64,000 nucleotides of DNA from Methylotenera_A sp040387515 (GTDB taxonomy: Bacteria > Pseudomonadota > Gammaproteobacteria > Burkholderiales > Methylophilaceae), in contig JAZKDP010000036.1 in NCBI GenBank assembly GCA_040387515.1, positions 11,853 to 75,852 on the forward strand, read 5' to 3'. Within the stretch, counting starts at the first letter, position 1. Each line of letters starts with the position of its first letter. Below are positions 27,669 to 37,088 of this stretch, piece by piece. The notes beneath the pieces were generated by a model. The model saw only the letters and a list, made by a program, of their open reading frames with translations. It did no database searches and had not been told where the DNA came from. The position numbers and the translations under genes were made by a program.

Positions 27669-28412
27669 ATGTTACTTTCTAATGAGCACAGCCCAATTAA
27701 TGTCAATCAACTATCAACGCATCATCATACAACAACGTCTACCCCAGCTATTCTAGCGACAAACTTATGCAAAAGCGTAGGCGAGGAGCCAAATAAGATT
27801 AGTATCCTTTCTGACTTGCAACTAAAGGTGGTAGATGGTGAGAGTGTAGCGATTGTTGGTAGTTCAGGCTCGGGTAAATCCACTTTGCTTGGATTGCTGG
27901 CAGGATTAGACCAGCCAAGTAGCGGCAGCGTGAGCGTTAAAGGCGCAGAGTTTAGCGCTTTAGACGAAGATGCGCGTGCCGCAATACGCGGTAAAAACAT
28001 GGGATTTGTGTTTCAGTCATTTCAACTATTGCCAACGATGACTGCGCTGGAAAATGTCATGCTGCCTATGCAGTTGGCGAACCAAGCAAATGCGAAACAA
28101 GTGGCGTTGGCGACGTTGGAAAAAGTCGGTTTGGGCGCGCGTATCAGTCATTACCCCAAACAACTTTCAGGTGGCGAGCAGCAGCGCGTAGCCATTGCGC
28201 GTGCGTTTGCCTCGCAGCCTGCTATTTTATTTGCAGATGAGCCAACCGGCAATTTAGATTTAGCCACTGGTGAGCGCATCATTGAATTGCTATTTGATTT
28301 AAACCATGCGGCGGGCACGACACTTATTTTAGTCACACATGACATGAAGCTGGCCAAGCGCTGCCAACGCTCATTAACATTGAATAACGGTCAATTGAGC
28401 GAATCGTTATGA
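27669..28412 (+). CDS. ybbA: ABC transporter ATP-binding protein YbbA (LolD-like)
   Basis: 247 residues from the ATG at 27669; the open frame begins at 27624, but that start would overlap the divergent tesA-like gene. Walker A 'GSSGSGKSTLLGLLAGLD', Q-loop 'FVFQSFQLLPTMTALENVMLP', signature 'LSGGEQQRVAIARAFA', Walker B 'ILFADEPTGNLD' and the H-loop. The LolD/MacB-type ATPase partners with the FtsX-like permease YbbP, whose start overlaps this stop (ATGATG). A substrate has not been established for YbbAP in general. Confidence 0.9.
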   Translation: MLLSNEHSPINVNQLSTHHHTTTSTPAILATNLCKSVGEEPNKISILSDLQLKVVDGESVAIVGSSGSGKSTLLGLLAGLDQPSSGSVSVKGAEFSALDEDARAAIRGKNMGFVFQSFQLLPTMTALENVMLPMQLANQANAKQVALATLEKVGLGARISHYPKQLSGGEQQRVAIARAFASQPAILFADEPTGNLDLATGERIIELLFDLNHAAGTTLILVTHDMKLAKRCQRSLTLNNGQLSESL

Positions 28413-30913
28413 TGGTAAAACTGGCTTGGCAGCAATTATTTTCGCAGTGGAAATCGGGCGATTTACGCGTTATGTTGCTCGCTTTAGTGCTGGCGGTTAC
28501 TTCAATTACAGCGGTTAATTTCTTTATTAATCGTATCGCGCTGCATCTTAATGCTCAAGGTGGTTTGCTTTTAGGCGGCGATTTAGTCGTTATTTCCGAT
28601 CATGCAATACCACAATCCTATTATCAATTAGCCCAGCAATATGGCTTGCAAAGCACGACTACGCTTGAATTTCCAAGTATGGTGATTCAAGGTGATCGCA
28701 ACCAATTGGCAGAAATAAAAGCCTTGTCTGATGGCTTTCCATTGAGAGGGGATTTTGGCGTACAACTAAGCAATAATCAATTGCCAGCCAGTGTACAAAC
28801 TACACCTAATAAAGGTGAAGTGTGGATTGAGCCGCGCTTGGTGAATGCCTTAAAGGTAGCCATTGGCGACGACATAGAATTGGGTGCAGCACGTTTTAAA
28901 ATCGCGGGTATTTTGGCGCGTGAACCATCGCGTGGTGGCGATATGTTTAGCTTTGCACCGCGCTTAATGATGCATGCAGATGATATTGCCGCAACACAAT
29001 TGGTGCAATTTGGTAGTCGGGTTAAATATCAGTTATTAGTCGCAGGTACAGCAGATAAAGTGACGCAGTTTTCCCATGACCTTACTGCAAAATTGCAACG
29101 TGGCGAACGTATTGAGGACGTTAAAACCGCGCGGCCAGAGATTAAAAGCGCATTAGATAAAGCGGAAACTTTCTTAAGCTTAAGTGCATTTGCCAGCGTG
29201 ATGCTATCCATTGTTGCCATGTTGCTGGCAAGCATTCCTTTTATTGCGCGCTGCACAGACACAGCCGCTTTGATGCGCTGCTTTGGCGCCAGTAAAGCTA
29301 ATATACAAAAGCTTATGTTGCTGCAAAGTGCATTTTTGGCGCTGATTGGTGGGCTGTTGGGTTGTTTGCTGGGCTATATTTTGCAGTACGGTTTAGCTTA
29401 TATTGCTGGCAGGCTGTTTTTAGAGGCATTGCCAGCGCCAGACTTAACGCCAATATTCATGGGCTTAACCTTAGCGTTTGCTATTCTGTTCAGTATTATG
29501 TTGCCGCATATTCAAGCGCTAAAAAATGTGCCGATTATGCGTATTTTACGACACGATTTTGCTGAACAATCAGTCTCGGTTTGGTTGAAATATGCACCGA
29601 TTGTGATCGTGGTGGTTTTATTCATGTTTGTGCTGGCTAAAACATTGCAGTTGGCTTTGGTATTTTTGGCAGGTACTTTAGGTATTTGTTTAGTCGCAGG
29701 GTTGCTTGCTTATGGGTTGGCAAAAATGCTTAAAAAAATCAGTCAGCAAGCCACTGATTATTCCAACCAGCATTACGCGATTAGCCTTGGATTCGCCAAT
29801 TTAAATAGACGCTTAGGCTTATCAATAGCGCAGATTATCGGCTTTAGTTTAGGTGCGATGGTTTTGATGCTATTAATGATGATTAAAACCGACTTAATGC
29901 AATCATGGCAGGCTTCGCTGCCAGTTGATGCGCCGAATCGTTTTATTATTAATATTCAACCAGATCAGGTTGCATCAACAAAAACGTTTCTTCAGGAGAT
30001 TGGCGTTGCTGCGCCGCAGGTGTTTCCAATGATTCGCGGTAGGTTAATGGCGATTAATAATCAAGCCGTTGCACCAGATTCGTTTAAAGATGAACGTGCT
30101 AAACGACTTGCTTCACGTGAGTTTAATTTATCCAGTGCCGCGCAAATGCAAACGGATAATAAGTTGCTACAAGGCCGCTGGTGGCAGCCAAATGAAGCTG
30201 GAAAACCGCTTTTATCTTTAGAAGAAGACATCGCTGTTGCGCTGAATATTAAGCTTGGCGATGCGTTAACTTATGACATCGCAGGTAGCCAAATCACGCT
30301 GACAGTGACCAGTATCCGTAAAGTGGAGTGGGATAGCATGCGCGCTAACTTTTTTGCGGTGACGCCAGTTGATACGCTGAAAAATTACCCCACCAGTTAC
30401 ATGACAGCGTTTTATCTTCCCAAAAATCAAGATAACGCGCTGAATCAATTAGTGCAGAAATTCCCTAATTTTACAGTGATTGATGTTGCTAACTTGATGA
30501 ACCAAGTGCGCGATATTATGAATAAATTAGCACTCGCCATTGGTTTCGTTTTTATGTTTTGCTTGGTAGCAGGCTTGGTGGTTTTGTATGCCGCATTAAT
30601 AGCCACGCTAGATGCACGTTTGCAAGAGTCGGCATTATTGCGTGTATTAGGCGCGTCACGTGCGCAAACCACCATTGCAACACTCACCGAGTTTGCCAGC
30701 ATTGGCATGGTGGCAGCAACCGTGGCGATTATTATGGCAACTGGGTTGAGTTACTATTTAAGTACCTTTGTGCTGGATATTCCCTATCAATTTAATATTA
30801 GCTTAGCTTTAGGAGTATTTCTGCTGACGTTTATATTGATTCCTTTTGCTGCTTGGCTTGTTATCCGAAGGTATTTGAATATACCGCCTAAACAATTGCT
30901 CAATAGTATTTAA
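28409..30913 (+). CDS. ybbP: ABC transporter permease YbbP (FtsX/MacB-like, two permease blocks)
   Basis: 834 residues, the length of YbbP. N-terminal TM helix (about 17-36), a periplasmic MacB-like domain, an FtsX block of three TM helices (about 255-360), central helices (about 390-500), a second periplasmic domain and a C-terminal FtsX block (about 715-820, 'QESALLRVLGASRAQT'). It overlaps ybbA by four bases and forms its membrane partner. It is co-encoded with the TesA-like hydrolase, so a role in envelope lipid or extruded-product handling is possible but unproven. Confidence 0.9.
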   Translation: MMVKLAWQQLFSQWKSGDLRVMLLALVLAVTSITAVNFFINRIALHLNAQGGLLLGGDLVVISDHAIPQSYYQLAQQYGLQSTTTLEFPSMVIQGDRNQLAEIKALSDGFPLRGDFGVQLSNNQLPASVQTTPNKGEVWIEPRLVNALKVAIGDDIELGAARFKIAGILAREPSRGGDMFSFAPRLMMHADDIAATQLVQFGSRVKYQLLVAGTADKVTQFSHDLTAKLQRGERIEDVKTARPEIKSALDKAETFLSLSAFASVMLSIVAMLLASIPFIARCTDTAALMRCFGASKANIQKLMLLQSAFLALIGGLLGCLLGYILQYGLAYIAGRLFLEALPAPDLTPIFMGLTLAFAILFSIMLPHIQALKNVPIMRILRHDFAEQSVSVWLKYAPIVIVVVLFMFVLAKTLQLALVFLAGTLGICLVAGLLAYGLAKMLKKISQQATDYSNQHYAISLGFANLNRRLGLSIAQIIGFSLGAMVLMLLMMIKTDLMQSWQASLPVDAPNRFIINIQPDQVASTKTFLQEIGVAAPQVFPMIRGRLMAINNQAVAPDSFKDERAKRLASREFNLSSAAQMQTDNKLLQGRWWQPNEAGKPLLSLEEDIAVALNIKLGDALTYDIAGSQITLTVTSIRKVEWDSMRANFFAVTPVDTLKNYPTSYMTAFYLPKNQDNALNQLVQKFPNFTVIDVANLMNQVRDIMNKLALAIGFVFMFCLVAGLVVLYAALIATLDARLQESALLRVLGASRAQTTIATLTEFASIGMVAATVAIIMATGLSYYLSTFVLDIPYQFNISLALGVFLLTFILIPFAAWLVIRRYLNIPPKQLLNSI

Positions 30914-30916
30914 ATT

Positions 30917-30952
30917 GGTTGTATACAGCCATATTGGTGGTTGTATACAACC
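30917..30952. promoter_or_regulatory. Tandem palindromes, candidate upstream activating sequence for the sigma-54 promoter
   Basis: Two copies of ggttgtatacaRcc, 30917-30930 (R=g, one-base imperfect) and 30939-30952 (perfect palindrome), centres 22 bp apart, i.e. two helical turns. They lie about 115-140 bp upstream of the predicted start of transcription, the usual place for activator binding. The same bases can also fold as a 13-bp hairpin (30914-30926 / 30943-30955) that might end ybbP transcripts. Confidence 0.55.
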
Positions 30953-31035
30953 AATAAACCAACTTATAATAGCTGTTTTTCACAGCATTAAAATTTCACT
31001 ATTGATTTAATTGAAGTTTTTTTAACCGTTGATTC

Positions 31036-31052
31036 TGGTATGCGTTTTGCAT
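31036..31052 (+). promoter_or_regulatory. Predicted sigma-54 (-24/-12) promoter of the TonB-dependent receptor gene
   Basis: TGGTATG-N4-TTGCA: GG (31037-31038) and GC (31049-31050) are separated by exactly 10 bases, as in the consensus TGGCACG-N4-TTGCA. The expected transcript start is near 31062, 28 bp before the ATG. The nearest downstream regulator is a sigma-54 activator. Confidence 0.7.
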
Positions 31053-31089
31053 TGTTAAGCGAGTTGTATATTAAATCTAGGGAGTCAAC

Positions 31090-33549
31090 ATGCAAGCAGC
31101 ACTTAAAACTAAAATAAAATTACAAACCAAACCAAAATTAACCCTCATGTCTATCATGATTTCCTGCGCGTTGCCACAATTGGCGCAAGCAGAAGAGGTA
31201 GTCAATACAAGCGCAGAGAAAATTGAAGTGATTTCTACTACGCCGTTACTAGGTATCGGCCTGCCTCTTTACAAGATTCCAGCTAACATTCAATTTGCCT
31301 CACCTAAAGCAATTAACAATCAAACAGGCGTTTCGATTGCTGATTATATGAATAGCAATATGCAAGGCGTTACGGTGACTGAGCTTGGCGGAAACCCATG
31401 GCAGCCTGAAATTAACTTTCGTGGTTACTCTTCATCGCCACTATTAGGTAACTCACAAGGGCTATCCACTTATATTGATGGTGTACGTGTGAATGAGCCG
31501 TTTGGTGATGTTACCTCTTGGGACAAAATTCCAAGTTTTGCAATTGGTAGCATGCAAGTAGTACCAGGCTCAAACCCACTATATGGTTTAAATACTTTAG
31601 GTGGTGCTATTGCGGTGCAAACCAAAAGCGGTCGTGATAATCAAGGCGCTGCAGTTGAGTATGAGGCTGGTTCATGGGGGCGTCAACGTGCATTAATTGA
31701 GTACGGTGGTGTTTCAGAAGATGGTTCTGTCGATTATATGTTTGGCTATCAACACACAACTGAGAATGGCTGGAGAAAATACTCACCATCTCATGTTAAT
31801 CAGCTATTTGGTAAAACAGGCTGGCAAAATGATTCCACAAAATTAGATTTAACTTACATTGGCGCTGACAATAATTTAATCGGTAACGGTTTGACACCTG
31901 AGCATCTATTAAGCGGCGATCGTGATCAAATTCACACACGCCCTGATGCTACGAACAATTACTCCCACTTTTTAGCGTTAAATGGTTCACATTTCTTTAA
32001 TGAGAAAACCATGTTCTCTGGCAATGTTTACTACAAAAAGTCTAACAGAGCGACATTAAATGGCGATGGCTATGAAGCTGAGTTTGAAGATGATTATCCT
32101 GGCTATCCTGGAATTACCTGTGATCCAACTGAAGAATGTGAGCTTATCGGCTCTGTGTTGAACCGCACTAAAACCTCACAAGATACCTATGGCGCGACGG
32201 GTCAGTTCACTTTCGATCAGGATTTAATGGGTAAAGAAAATCAATTTGTGATTGGTGCTGGCTATGACTATAGTCTGGTTCGCTTTAAACAAACTGAACA
32301 AATAAATGTTTCAGAAGAAAGTGAAGCGATTGATGATGGCATTATCGGCGGTTTTCCTGGTAGTGAAGAAGTGTTTGACCCAACACGTGCGCCTTCTTTT
32401 GAGGGTGATGGCGTATTGCCACGACGTCAGACAGTTGGCTTAACTGGCAAGCAATATACTGCACGCTTATTCGCAAACAATACAATATCTTTAACCGATC
32501 AATGGCACTTAAATACTGGCGCTAGCTGGAATTTCACACGTATTGATAATACCGATACATTACGCGGCAGTCGTTCAGCAACTAATCCTAACAGTCTTAC
32601 AGCTAGAGATAGTTACACACGTCTAAATCCAACAATCGGTTTAACGCACACACCAACTAAAGAATTAACTTTATATACTTCATACAGTGAATCTAGTCGT
32701 GCGCCTACTGCAATTGAGGTTGGATGTTCAAATCCTGCTGCTCCTTGCCTGTTACCAGCTGCTTTAGCGGATGACCCGCCATTGAATCAAGTTGTTGCTA
32801 AAACGTATGAGTTTGGTGGACGCGGTAAATTGACAGACAACGTTAACTGGAATGCTGGCATTTACCATGCAGTAAACCATGATGATATTCAATTTACAGC
32901 TGCGAACACGCAAACTGGTGCTGGATACTTTAAAAACGTAGGTAGAACGAAACGTCAAGGTATTGATTTTGGCTTGAATGGCTTGGTTGATAGATTTAAC
33001 TGGAGTGCATCATATAGCTTCGTAAAAGCAACTTATGACACGGATGTTGATTTTGTTAACGGCTCAAACTCTACAGGTGTTGATTCAGATGGTATCTACA
33101 CGGCTAAATCAGGTGACAGAATCCCAGTTATTCCACAGCATCAGTTGAAGCTACGTGGACAATTCGCGGTTACTCCAAGCTGGAATATTGGTACCAATAT
33201 TGTGGGTTACTCAAGCCAGTATGTTTTGGGTAATGAAAACAATAGCCATCGCGCTAATGCCGCAGTATGTGACAACGGTGAAGAATGTGCTACTGGAAAA
33301 GGTAAACTAAGTGGTTATTTTGTTGTTAACTTAGATACTCAGTACAACTTTGGTAATGGTTGGAAAGTGTTTGCTAAAGCGACCAATATCTTTGATCGTG
33401 AATACAATCTGAGCGGCCGTTTAGCAGAGTCATTATTTAACTCAGCTGGATTATTTGGTGAAGAATCTAAAGTGTTAAGTTTATTACCGGGTGCGCCGAG
33501 AGCTGCTTGGTTGGGCTTCCGCTATGAATTTGCTGCACCAAAGAAATAG
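31090..33549 (+). CDS. TonB-dependent outer membrane receptor, substrate unknown
   Basis: 819 residues. A signal peptide (cleavage near ALPQLAQA, about residue 35) is followed by the plug domain (about 60-180; 'EINFRGYSSSPLLGN', 'STYIDGVRVNEPFGDV', 'VPGSNPLYGLNTLGGAIAVQT') and a 22-strand-type barrel ending in an aromatic-rich last strand (LGFRYEF, then a short tail). Extracellular loops contain Cys pairs (about 'CDPTEEC', 'CSNPAAPC', 'CDNGEEC'), probably disulfides. GGGAG precedes the ATG. A predicted sigma-54 promoter is upstream and a sigma-54 activator is directly downstream. Ligand is not evident; siderophore, cobalamin or another nutrient are all possible. Confidence 0.88.
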   Translation: MQAALKTKIKLQTKPKLTLMSIMISCALPQLAQAEEVVNTSAEKIEVISTTPLLGIGLPLYKIPANIQFASPKAINNQTGVSIADYMNSNMQGVTVTELGGNPWQPEINFRGYSSSPLLGNSQGLSTYIDGVRVNEPFGDVTSWDKIPSFAIGSMQVVPGSNPLYGLNTLGGAIAVQTKSGRDNQGAAVEYEAGSWGRQRALIEYGGVSEDGSVDYMFGYQHTTENGWRKYSPSHVNQLFGKTGWQNDSTKLDLTYIGADNNLIGNGLTPEHLLSGDRDQIHTRPDATNNYSHFLALNGSHFFNEKTMFSGNVYYKKSNRATLNGDGYEAEFEDDYPGYPGITCDPTEECELIGSVLNRTKTSQDTYGATGQFTFDQDLMGKENQFVIGAGYDYSLVRFKQTEQINVSEESEAIDDGIIGGFPGSEEVFDPTRAPSFEGDGVLPRRQTVGLTGKQYTARLFANNTISLTDQWHLNTGASWNFTRIDNTDTLRGSRSATNPNSLTARDSYTRLNPTIGLTHTPTKELTLYTSYSESSRAPTAIEVGCSNPAAPCLLPAALADDPPLNQVVAKTYEFGGRGKLTDNVNWNAGIYHAVNHDDIQFTAANTQTGAGYFKNVGRTKRQGIDFGLNGLVDRFNWSASYSFVKATYDTDVDFVNGSNSTGVDSDGIYTAKSGDRIPVIPQHQLKLRGQFAVTPSWNIGTNIVGYSSQYVLGNENNSHRANAAVCDNGEECATGKGKLSGYFVVNLDTQYNFGNGWKVFAKATNIFDREYNLSGRLAESLFNSAGLFGEESKVLSLLPGAPRAAWLGFRYEFAAPKK

Positions 33550-33583
33550 TTGCTGTAATTTAATGATTAACGCAGGAGTTTAA

Positions 33584-35023
33584 TTGCTCGCACAACACAC
33601 TCAATCGAAACCCGCCCATGCAGACACTGGGCGTGCAGAACAGTCAGCGCACTTCAACCAATCAAAGAAAATATTGATTGTAGAAGATGAGGTGCTGTTT
33701 GCACGCGCAGTACAAAAGCGTTTGCAAAAAGCGGGTTTTGAGTGTGAGCATGTTGAAAACTTAGCAGATGCACGTGCAATCATTAAGCAGTTCAATGCAG
33801 ATTTGGTTTTGCTGGATATGCGTTTGCCAGATGGAAACGGTTTAGATTTGCTGAGTGAGTTCGTTGCAAAAAATATGACAACGATTGTCATGACAGCATA
33901 CGGCGAAGTAAGTGATGCCGTAACCGCAATGAAATTAGGCGCAAACGATTACTTAAAAAAACCGATTGATTTAGAAGAGTTATTATTAGTTGTTCAAAAA
34001 AACGAAAAAACTTCAGCGCTTCAAACCAGCTTAGATTACGCGCGGCAACGCAATGCACATTCTAGCGATGGTATTACCTTAATTGGTGATAGTCCCGCTA
34101 CCCAAAGTATTCATATGCAAATTGCACGTATTGCGCAGTTGGGGCATTTGACTGATTCTATCGCACCAACGGTTTTAATTACGGGTGAAACTGGTACAGG
34201 GAAAGATGTGGCAGCCCGATTGCTACACGCTTCTGGTATCAATAATGAAAAACCTTTTGTGCACGTTGATTGTGCATCTTTGCCGAACGAATTAATTGAA
34301 AGTGAGTTGTTTGGTCACGAAAAAGGCGCATTTACCAATGCGATTACTTCAAGACCTGGCTTGATTGAAGCGGCAGAAGACGGCACGTTATTTTTGGATG
34401 AAATTGGCGAATTGCCGTTAGCATTGCAAGCTAAGTTGTTGAGCGTGTTAGAGCGTCGTCGGGTAAGGCGTTTAGGCTCAACTAAAGAACGTATTGTGCC
34501 TGCACGCATTATTGCGGCAACCAATCGAAATTTGCATGAAATGTCACAAAATGGGCGTTTCCGCTCAGATTTATACTATCGCTTAAACGTGATGACTATC
34601 TCACTCGCGCCTTTGCGTGAGCGTGGTAACGATATATTGCAGTTAGCAAAACATTTTATGCAGTTAACCGAGAAACGCTATGGATTGACGAAACATCAGT
34701 TTAGTCAATCGGCAATCGATGCGATGCAGCTTTACAATTGGCCTGGTAATGTACGTGAGTTGCGTCACCAAATTAGCCGCGCCGTATTGTTAAGCAGCCA
34801 AGTACAAATTACTGCCAACGATTTAAATTTAATCGACAATAAAAATAAAGCCGGTAATGAGCATAATCAACAATCCCAATTAACCTTAGATGCAACCGAA
34901 AGAAGTATGTTGTTGAAGGCTTTAGAGGCTGCACATAATAATGTATCTGAGGCTGCGCGCCAACTAGGCATTACGCGCATGACCATGCGCTATCGCATGG
35001 ATAAGCACGGTATTAGCTTTTAA
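33584..35023 (+). CDS. Sigma-54-dependent response regulator (NtrC family) with GAFTNA loop
   Basis: 479 residues from a TTG at 33584 with AGGAG five bases upstream. Receiver domain (about 28-145) with phospho-acceptor Asp78 (VLLDMRLPDGNG) and Lys in 'YLKKPIDLEEL'; AAA+ domain (about 165-400) with Walker A GETGTGKD (201-208), Walker B 'GTLFLDEIGELP', and 'NVRELRH'; C-terminal Fis-type HTH (about 435-479, 'NVSEAARQLGITRMTMRYRM'). The sigma-54-contact loop reads GAFTNA (248-253) instead of GAFTGA. It sits 34 bp after the TonB receptor gene, which has a sigma-54 promoter, so it probably controls that gene. No cognate sensor kinase is intact nearby. Confidence 0.9.
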   Translation: MLAQHTQSKPAHADTGRAEQSAHFNQSKKILIVEDEVLFARAVQKRLQKAGFECEHVENLADARAIIKQFNADLVLLDMRLPDGNGLDLLSEFVAKNMTTIVMTAYGEVSDAVTAMKLGANDYLKKPIDLEELLLVVQKNEKTSALQTSLDYARQRNAHSSDGITLIGDSPATQSIHMQIARIAQLGHLTDSIAPTVLITGETGTGKDVAARLLHASGINNEKPFVHVDCASLPNELIESELFGHEKGAFTNAITSRPGLIEAAEDGTLFLDEIGELPLALQAKLLSVLERRRVRRLGSTKERIVPARIIAATNRNLHEMSQNGRFRSDLYYRLNVMTISLAPLRERGNDILQLAKHFMQLTEKRYGLTKHQFSQSAIDAMQLYNWPGNVRELRHQISRAVLLSSQVQITANDLNLIDNKNKAGNEHNQQSQLTLDATERSMLLKALEAAHNNVSEAARQLGITRMTMRYRMDKHGISF

Positions 35024-35189
35024 AGCTAATTAATAATTCATCTTAATTTACCTTTAATTCACTCCAATCTACATTGAGTTTCTACGCTTTAGTCTGTCAC
35101 TAAGCGTACGATTTCTGCATTCCGGCATGGTATTATTCTAGTCATTTTTCAACACTTAAAAATCAAATACAGCGCATGGGCAAAATTTT

Positions 35190-36410
35190 ATGAAACTAGG
35201 CACTCCTCTTACCGCTTCCGCGACCAAAGTTATGTTGCTGGGTAGCGGCGAACTTGGCAAAGAAGTGATTATTGCACTGCAACGCTTTGGGGTAGAAGTG
35301 ATTGCCGTTGATCGCTATGCCAATGCACCAGGCCACCAAGTGGCGCATCGCGCGTATACAATTGATATGACAGATGCTGTTGCACTTAAGGCATTAATCA
35401 AGCAAGAAAATCCACATTTTATTGTGCCGGAAATTGAGGCATTGAATACCGATGTGCTGGCCGATATTGAGAACGAAGGCTTGGCAACAGTCATTCCTAC
35501 GGTTAAAGCGGTGCAGCTCACCATGAATCGCGAAGGGATACGCCGTTTGGCGGCGGAAGAATTGCAACTGCCGGTTTCACCTTATGCCTTTGCACGAAGC
35601 GAAGCCGAATTGCAAACCGCCATTGATGGAGATGTTCATGCTGGCAAAGTGGGTATTGGTTATCCGTGCTTTATAAAACCAACCATGTCATCCAGCGGCA
35701 AAGGTCAATCGCGTATTACACAAGCCAGCGAAGTAAAAGCCGCGTGGGATTATGCTGCAACGGGTGGGCGTGTCAATCAAGGTGTCGTGATTGTAGAAGG
35801 CCAAATTGATTTTGATTATGAAATTACCTTGTTAACGGTGCGTGCAAAAAACGAATCAGGCGAAACACAGACTTATTTTTGTGAGCCGATAGGGCATGTG
35901 CAAAAAAATGGTGATTATGTTGAGAGCTGGCAGCCACAAAAAATGACAGCCAATGCGCTTAAATCCGCGCAGCATGTTGCTAAAACCATTACCGATAGTT
36001 TGGGTGGGCTTGGCTTATTTGGCGTTGAATTATTCGTTAAAGATGATCAAGTTTGGTTTAGCGAAGTAAGCCCGCGCCCACATGACACAGGTATGGTGAC
36101 GATGTGTTCACAGCGATTAAGTGAGTTTGAGTTGCACGCACGTGCTATTTTGGGCTTGCCTGTTGATGTGAGTATGAAAGAAGCGGGCGCTAGCGCTGTG
36201 ATTTATGGCGGCGTGGATAGCAACAATCTTCAATATGATGGCCTGGAAGCGGCTTTAAGTGTGCCGGGTAGCGATGTGCGTTTATTCGGCAAACCAGAAT
36301 CATTTGCGCGTCGCCGTATGGGCGTTGCTTTGGCGATAGGCAAAGATACTGATGAAGCGAGAACACGTGCCAAATTGGCAGCCAGCTTGGTGAAACCAAG
36401 CGCGGCATAG
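35190..36410 (+). CDS. purT: Formate-dependent phosphoribosylglycinamide formyltransferase (PurT)
   Basis: 406 residues, ATP-grasp fold: 'VMLLGSGELGKEVIIALQRFG', 'APGHQVAHRAY', 'VPEIEALNTD', 'MNREGIRRLAAEEL', 'PTMSSSGKGQSRI' and 'WFSEVSPRPHDTGMVT'. PurT adds formyl to GAR using free formate and ATP in purine synthesis, bypassing folate-linked PurN. In an organism that makes formate from C1 substrates this is a logical direct use of formate. Preceded by a 166-bp gap holding an imperfect hairpin (35083-35108) that may end the activator transcript. Confidence 0.95.
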   Translation: MKLGTPLTASATKVMLLGSGELGKEVIIALQRFGVEVIAVDRYANAPGHQVAHRAYTIDMTDAVALKALIKQENPHFIVPEIEALNTDVLADIENEGLATVIPTVKAVQLTMNREGIRRLAAEELQLPVSPYAFARSEAELQTAIDGDVHAGKVGIGYPCFIKPTMSSSGKGQSRITQASEVKAAWDYAATGGRVNQGVVIVEGQIDFDYEITLLTVRAKNESGETQTYFCEPIGHVQKNGDYVESWQPQKMTANALKSAQHVAKTITDSLGGLGLFGVELFVKDDQVWFSEVSPRPHDTGMVTMCSQRLSEFELHARAILGLPVDVSMKEAGASAVIYGGVDSNNLQYDGLEAALSVPGSDVRLFGKPESFARRRMGVALAIGKDTDEARTRAKLAASLVKPSAA

Positions 36411-36438
36411 TGTTAATTAACGGAATATAAATAGCGTA

Positions 36439-36867
36439 ATGTTAGACAAAATACAAGAAGCAGGCAGCAGTAAATCTACCTTTTATATGTTGCTAGGTGG
36501 CGAGCAAGGCGGCACCGCTGCGATTCGCCTGCTTGTAGAAACATTTTATGACATTATGGATAGTGACCCGAAAGCGGCGCCAATTCGTGCCCTGCATCCG
36601 GCTGATTTAACGGCATCGCGTGAAAAGCTCTTTATGTTTTTAACGGGCTGGACAGGCGGCCCGCAATTGTACATAGAGCGTTACGGAAATCCATTTTTGC
36701 GGCGTAGACATTTGCCTTTTAGCATTGGTGAAAGTGAACGTGATCAATGGATGTACTGCATGATAAAAGCCATGCAAACTTTGAAAATAGATGAATTGTT
36801 AATGCAAAAATTGGCCGAGCAATTATATGGTGTGGCGGATTTTATGCGTAATCGCGAAGCGGAATAA
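36439..36867 (+). CDS. Group II truncated hemoglobin
   Basis: 142 residues, trHbO-type 2-on-2 globin. Tyr37 (B10) in 'ETFYDIM', proximal His91 (F8) in 'YGNPFLRRRHLPFSIG' and Trp104 (G8) in 'RDQWMYCM' are the heme-pocket residues of group II. Likely binds O2 or NO and protects respiration or detoxifies NO/peroxide. It starts 28 bp after purT on the same strand, so it may be co-transcribed with it. Confidence 0.9.
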   Translation: MLDKIQEAGSSKSTFYMLLGGEQGGTAAIRLLVETFYDIMDSDPKAAPIRALHPADLTASREKLFMFLTGWTGGPQLYIERYGNPFLRRRHLPFSIGESERDQWMYCMIKAMQTLKIDELLMQKLAEQLYGVADFMRNREAE

Positions 36868-37088
36868 ACCGAGTTACTTAAGCAGCATAAATCTAGTTAT
36901 TCTTAAGTTAATCTACTGAAAAAATTGAAGGTTAGCTAATTTTCAAAGCATGGGCTGCTGCAATTTAAAATAACGGCTCTCGTCTGTTATAGCTCAGTCA
37001 CAATCAACTGTTGTATATGACACTAGTCAACTCACACAATTGCTACAATCATTAATCAGACGAGCTTAATCTGAAGTAAAAAGATTAA

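Noticed and set aside
30914..30955. Reading the ybbP-downstream inverted repeat as a rho-independent terminator
   Set aside because: 13-bp stem is AT-rich with a 16-nt loop and no T-tract; its two halves are themselves palindromes spaced by 22 bp before a sigma-54 promoter, so an activator site fits better. It could still do both.
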